A stretch of 64,000 bases of DNA from the NCBI GenBank assembly GCA_963556495.2, contig OY747723.1, forward strand, positions 11,068,501 through 11,132,500. The letters run 5' to 3'. The DNA comes from Valencia hispanica. Taxonomy: Eukaryota; Chordata; Actinopteri; Cyprinodontiformes; Valenciidae. The position numbers and the translations under genes were made by a program. Shown here piece after piece: positions 62,831 to 64,000 of this stretch. The stretch's first letter is position 1, and the number at the start of each line of letters is the position of its first letter. The notes under the pieces were generated by a model. That model saw nothing but the letters and a program-made list of their open reading frames with translations, searched no databases and was not told the origin of the DNA.

Positions 62831-64000
62831 TAATTTTCATATATTATTGTTTTCTAAGATCTGTAGTAGTTAGTGGATTTTTAGTTAGTGCAGGCAATCA
62901 TAAACATAAACTGAGACTGAACGATTTGGCTATATATATTCCTGGAATCTACCAGGATGGTGCCCCAAACATGGTAATTTTTACATAAAATTATTGATCT
63001 TATTAATAATTGCCCTAGGCAATTATTCATATTTATTGATAGCCAGATCCTACCTATCTGTTGCACAACATAGTGGTTGGAAATGGAGTGACTGTATGAT
63101 TTACTGGAGGTAGGACTTTTGGTAACTGTTTGAGATTACTAGGGTTGCATTTTCTACGTTTTTTATCATTTTTCCACTCTCTGCTGATAACACGTATGAG
63201 TGATTTAAGGAAAGGTCCAAGTACAATATGTGAATTAGTGTTAAAATCAGAACTGAGTTCATAGGAGCAGGGACCAGCTGCACATCAGTGCAGAGTATTA
63301 AAGGGCAAGTAAGCTAGCAGGGTAGCCATGATTGTTTCTCCGATTTGTGCAACGTTTGTGAACATTTCAAATAAGAAATGTTTGAATAACACAAGATCTT
63401 TCAGAAGCGTTGTAAAATTCTAACACTAATTCTAACATTCTATTTCCGGTTAAGTGTAAGGTAAAATATCACTGCTGCAAAGTCAATGGAGCACTTGTAT
63501 TTTAAAAGAAATCTACTTCCGCTTAAGGAGAGAGAATGTCAAACAGAACTTAATGAAAACCACATCTCTGTAATAACCAAACATCTGCTAAAAACATGAC
63601 CCCAAATAAGCACATCGAAATGTTAGAAAAATGTTGCTTTGGTATTTTTTGCTTTGATATGAAGCTATAGGCCCAGGCTATAGTGTATCATTTAATGTAT
63701 TCACACTTTCACACCTTATTATGAGCGATCAACTCAAATTATTCCCACTCAGGGGAATAATATTTTCTTGCAGGCTCCATCTGTAAAACGGAGTTGGATT
63801 GTTGGTGTATAAACTTAAATTATGTGGCTGCAGAATAAAGTGTCCACAACAAGCAGGAGTGCATCATTTACAGTAAACGCATACAAACAAACACCCAGAC
63901 TTTTAACCGACTCCCAAGTGTAGAAGAAAATAGAGCCTAGAGCTCACCTCACCCGAAGGCTACAAAAAAAATTTTCTATTAACTAAGTGATTGACCGACT
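62831..64000. other. Nothing recognised
   Basis: AT-rich sequence without supported genes or named repeats. Confidence 0.4.

Overview
The window looks like a piece of a teleost fish genome. The evidence is a dense mix of Rex1, Rex3, Tc1/mariner, hAT, Ty3/gypsy and ERV copies, many nested inside one another, and three small coding exons on the minus strand that read as the start of a DPP10-type potassium-channel auxiliary subunit gene (exon 1 at 43025-43081, exon 2 at 34908-35022, exon 3 at 34710-34805). No other host coding exon could be supported. Everything left of 34.7 kb therefore lies in, or downstream of, the third intron of that gene, and everything right of 43.1 kb lies upstream of its first coding exon.

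The centrepiece is a 15.4 kb Maverick/Polinton (adintovirus-like) element at 7830-23238 with long terminal inverted repeats (TIRs; 1244 bp left, 1612 bp right). The left, rightward arm carries protein-primed DNA polymerase B, a packaging ATPase, a small hydrophobic protein and a basic protein with a repeated SPxW motif. The right, leftward arm carries an adenain-type protease, the major capsid protein, a pVI-like minor capsid protein, a penton, a chromodomain integrase and two accessory genes next to the right TIR. The arms converge on back-to-back poly(A) signals at 15.4 kb. The polymerase, ATPase, small hydrophobic protein, major capsid protein and one accessory gene are frameshifted, several at homopolymers. 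The protease, penton, pVI-like protein and integrase are open. The TIRs are more than ends: each carries a TATA promoter facing inward, a 128-bp CCAAT/GC-box module that recurs a third time in front of an accessory gene, an 8-9 copy array with 48-49 bp period built on a CTCF-like core, and outer ETS/GC-box repeats.

Region by region: 0-7.7 kb holds a Rex3 RT fragment, an hAT relic, an unclassified dispersed repeat and a 2.2 kb hAT element with a Sleeping-Beauty-like Tc1 inside it. 7.8-23.2 kb is the Polinton. 24-34 kb holds a foldback element, Rex1, Tc1 copies, gypsy-type sequence with a nested solo LTR, and a tRNA-derived SINE whose tail matches Rex3. 34.7-43.1 kb is the dpp10 exon region with Tc1 and hAT relics. 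40.6-46.7 kb is a decayed tandem repeat that surrounds dpp10 exon 1 and contains a full-length Tc1. 47-51 kb is a stack of TTAA-flanked, hAT and Tc1 elements. 53.2-59.2 kb is a three-level nest: an old Tc1 relic hit by an unclassified TIR element (6-bp duplication), itself hit by a young, internally deleted ERV (5-bp duplication). 60.7-62.9 kb holds a LINE fragment and another copy of the dispersed repeat. All calls come from reading the sequence; no database search was run.
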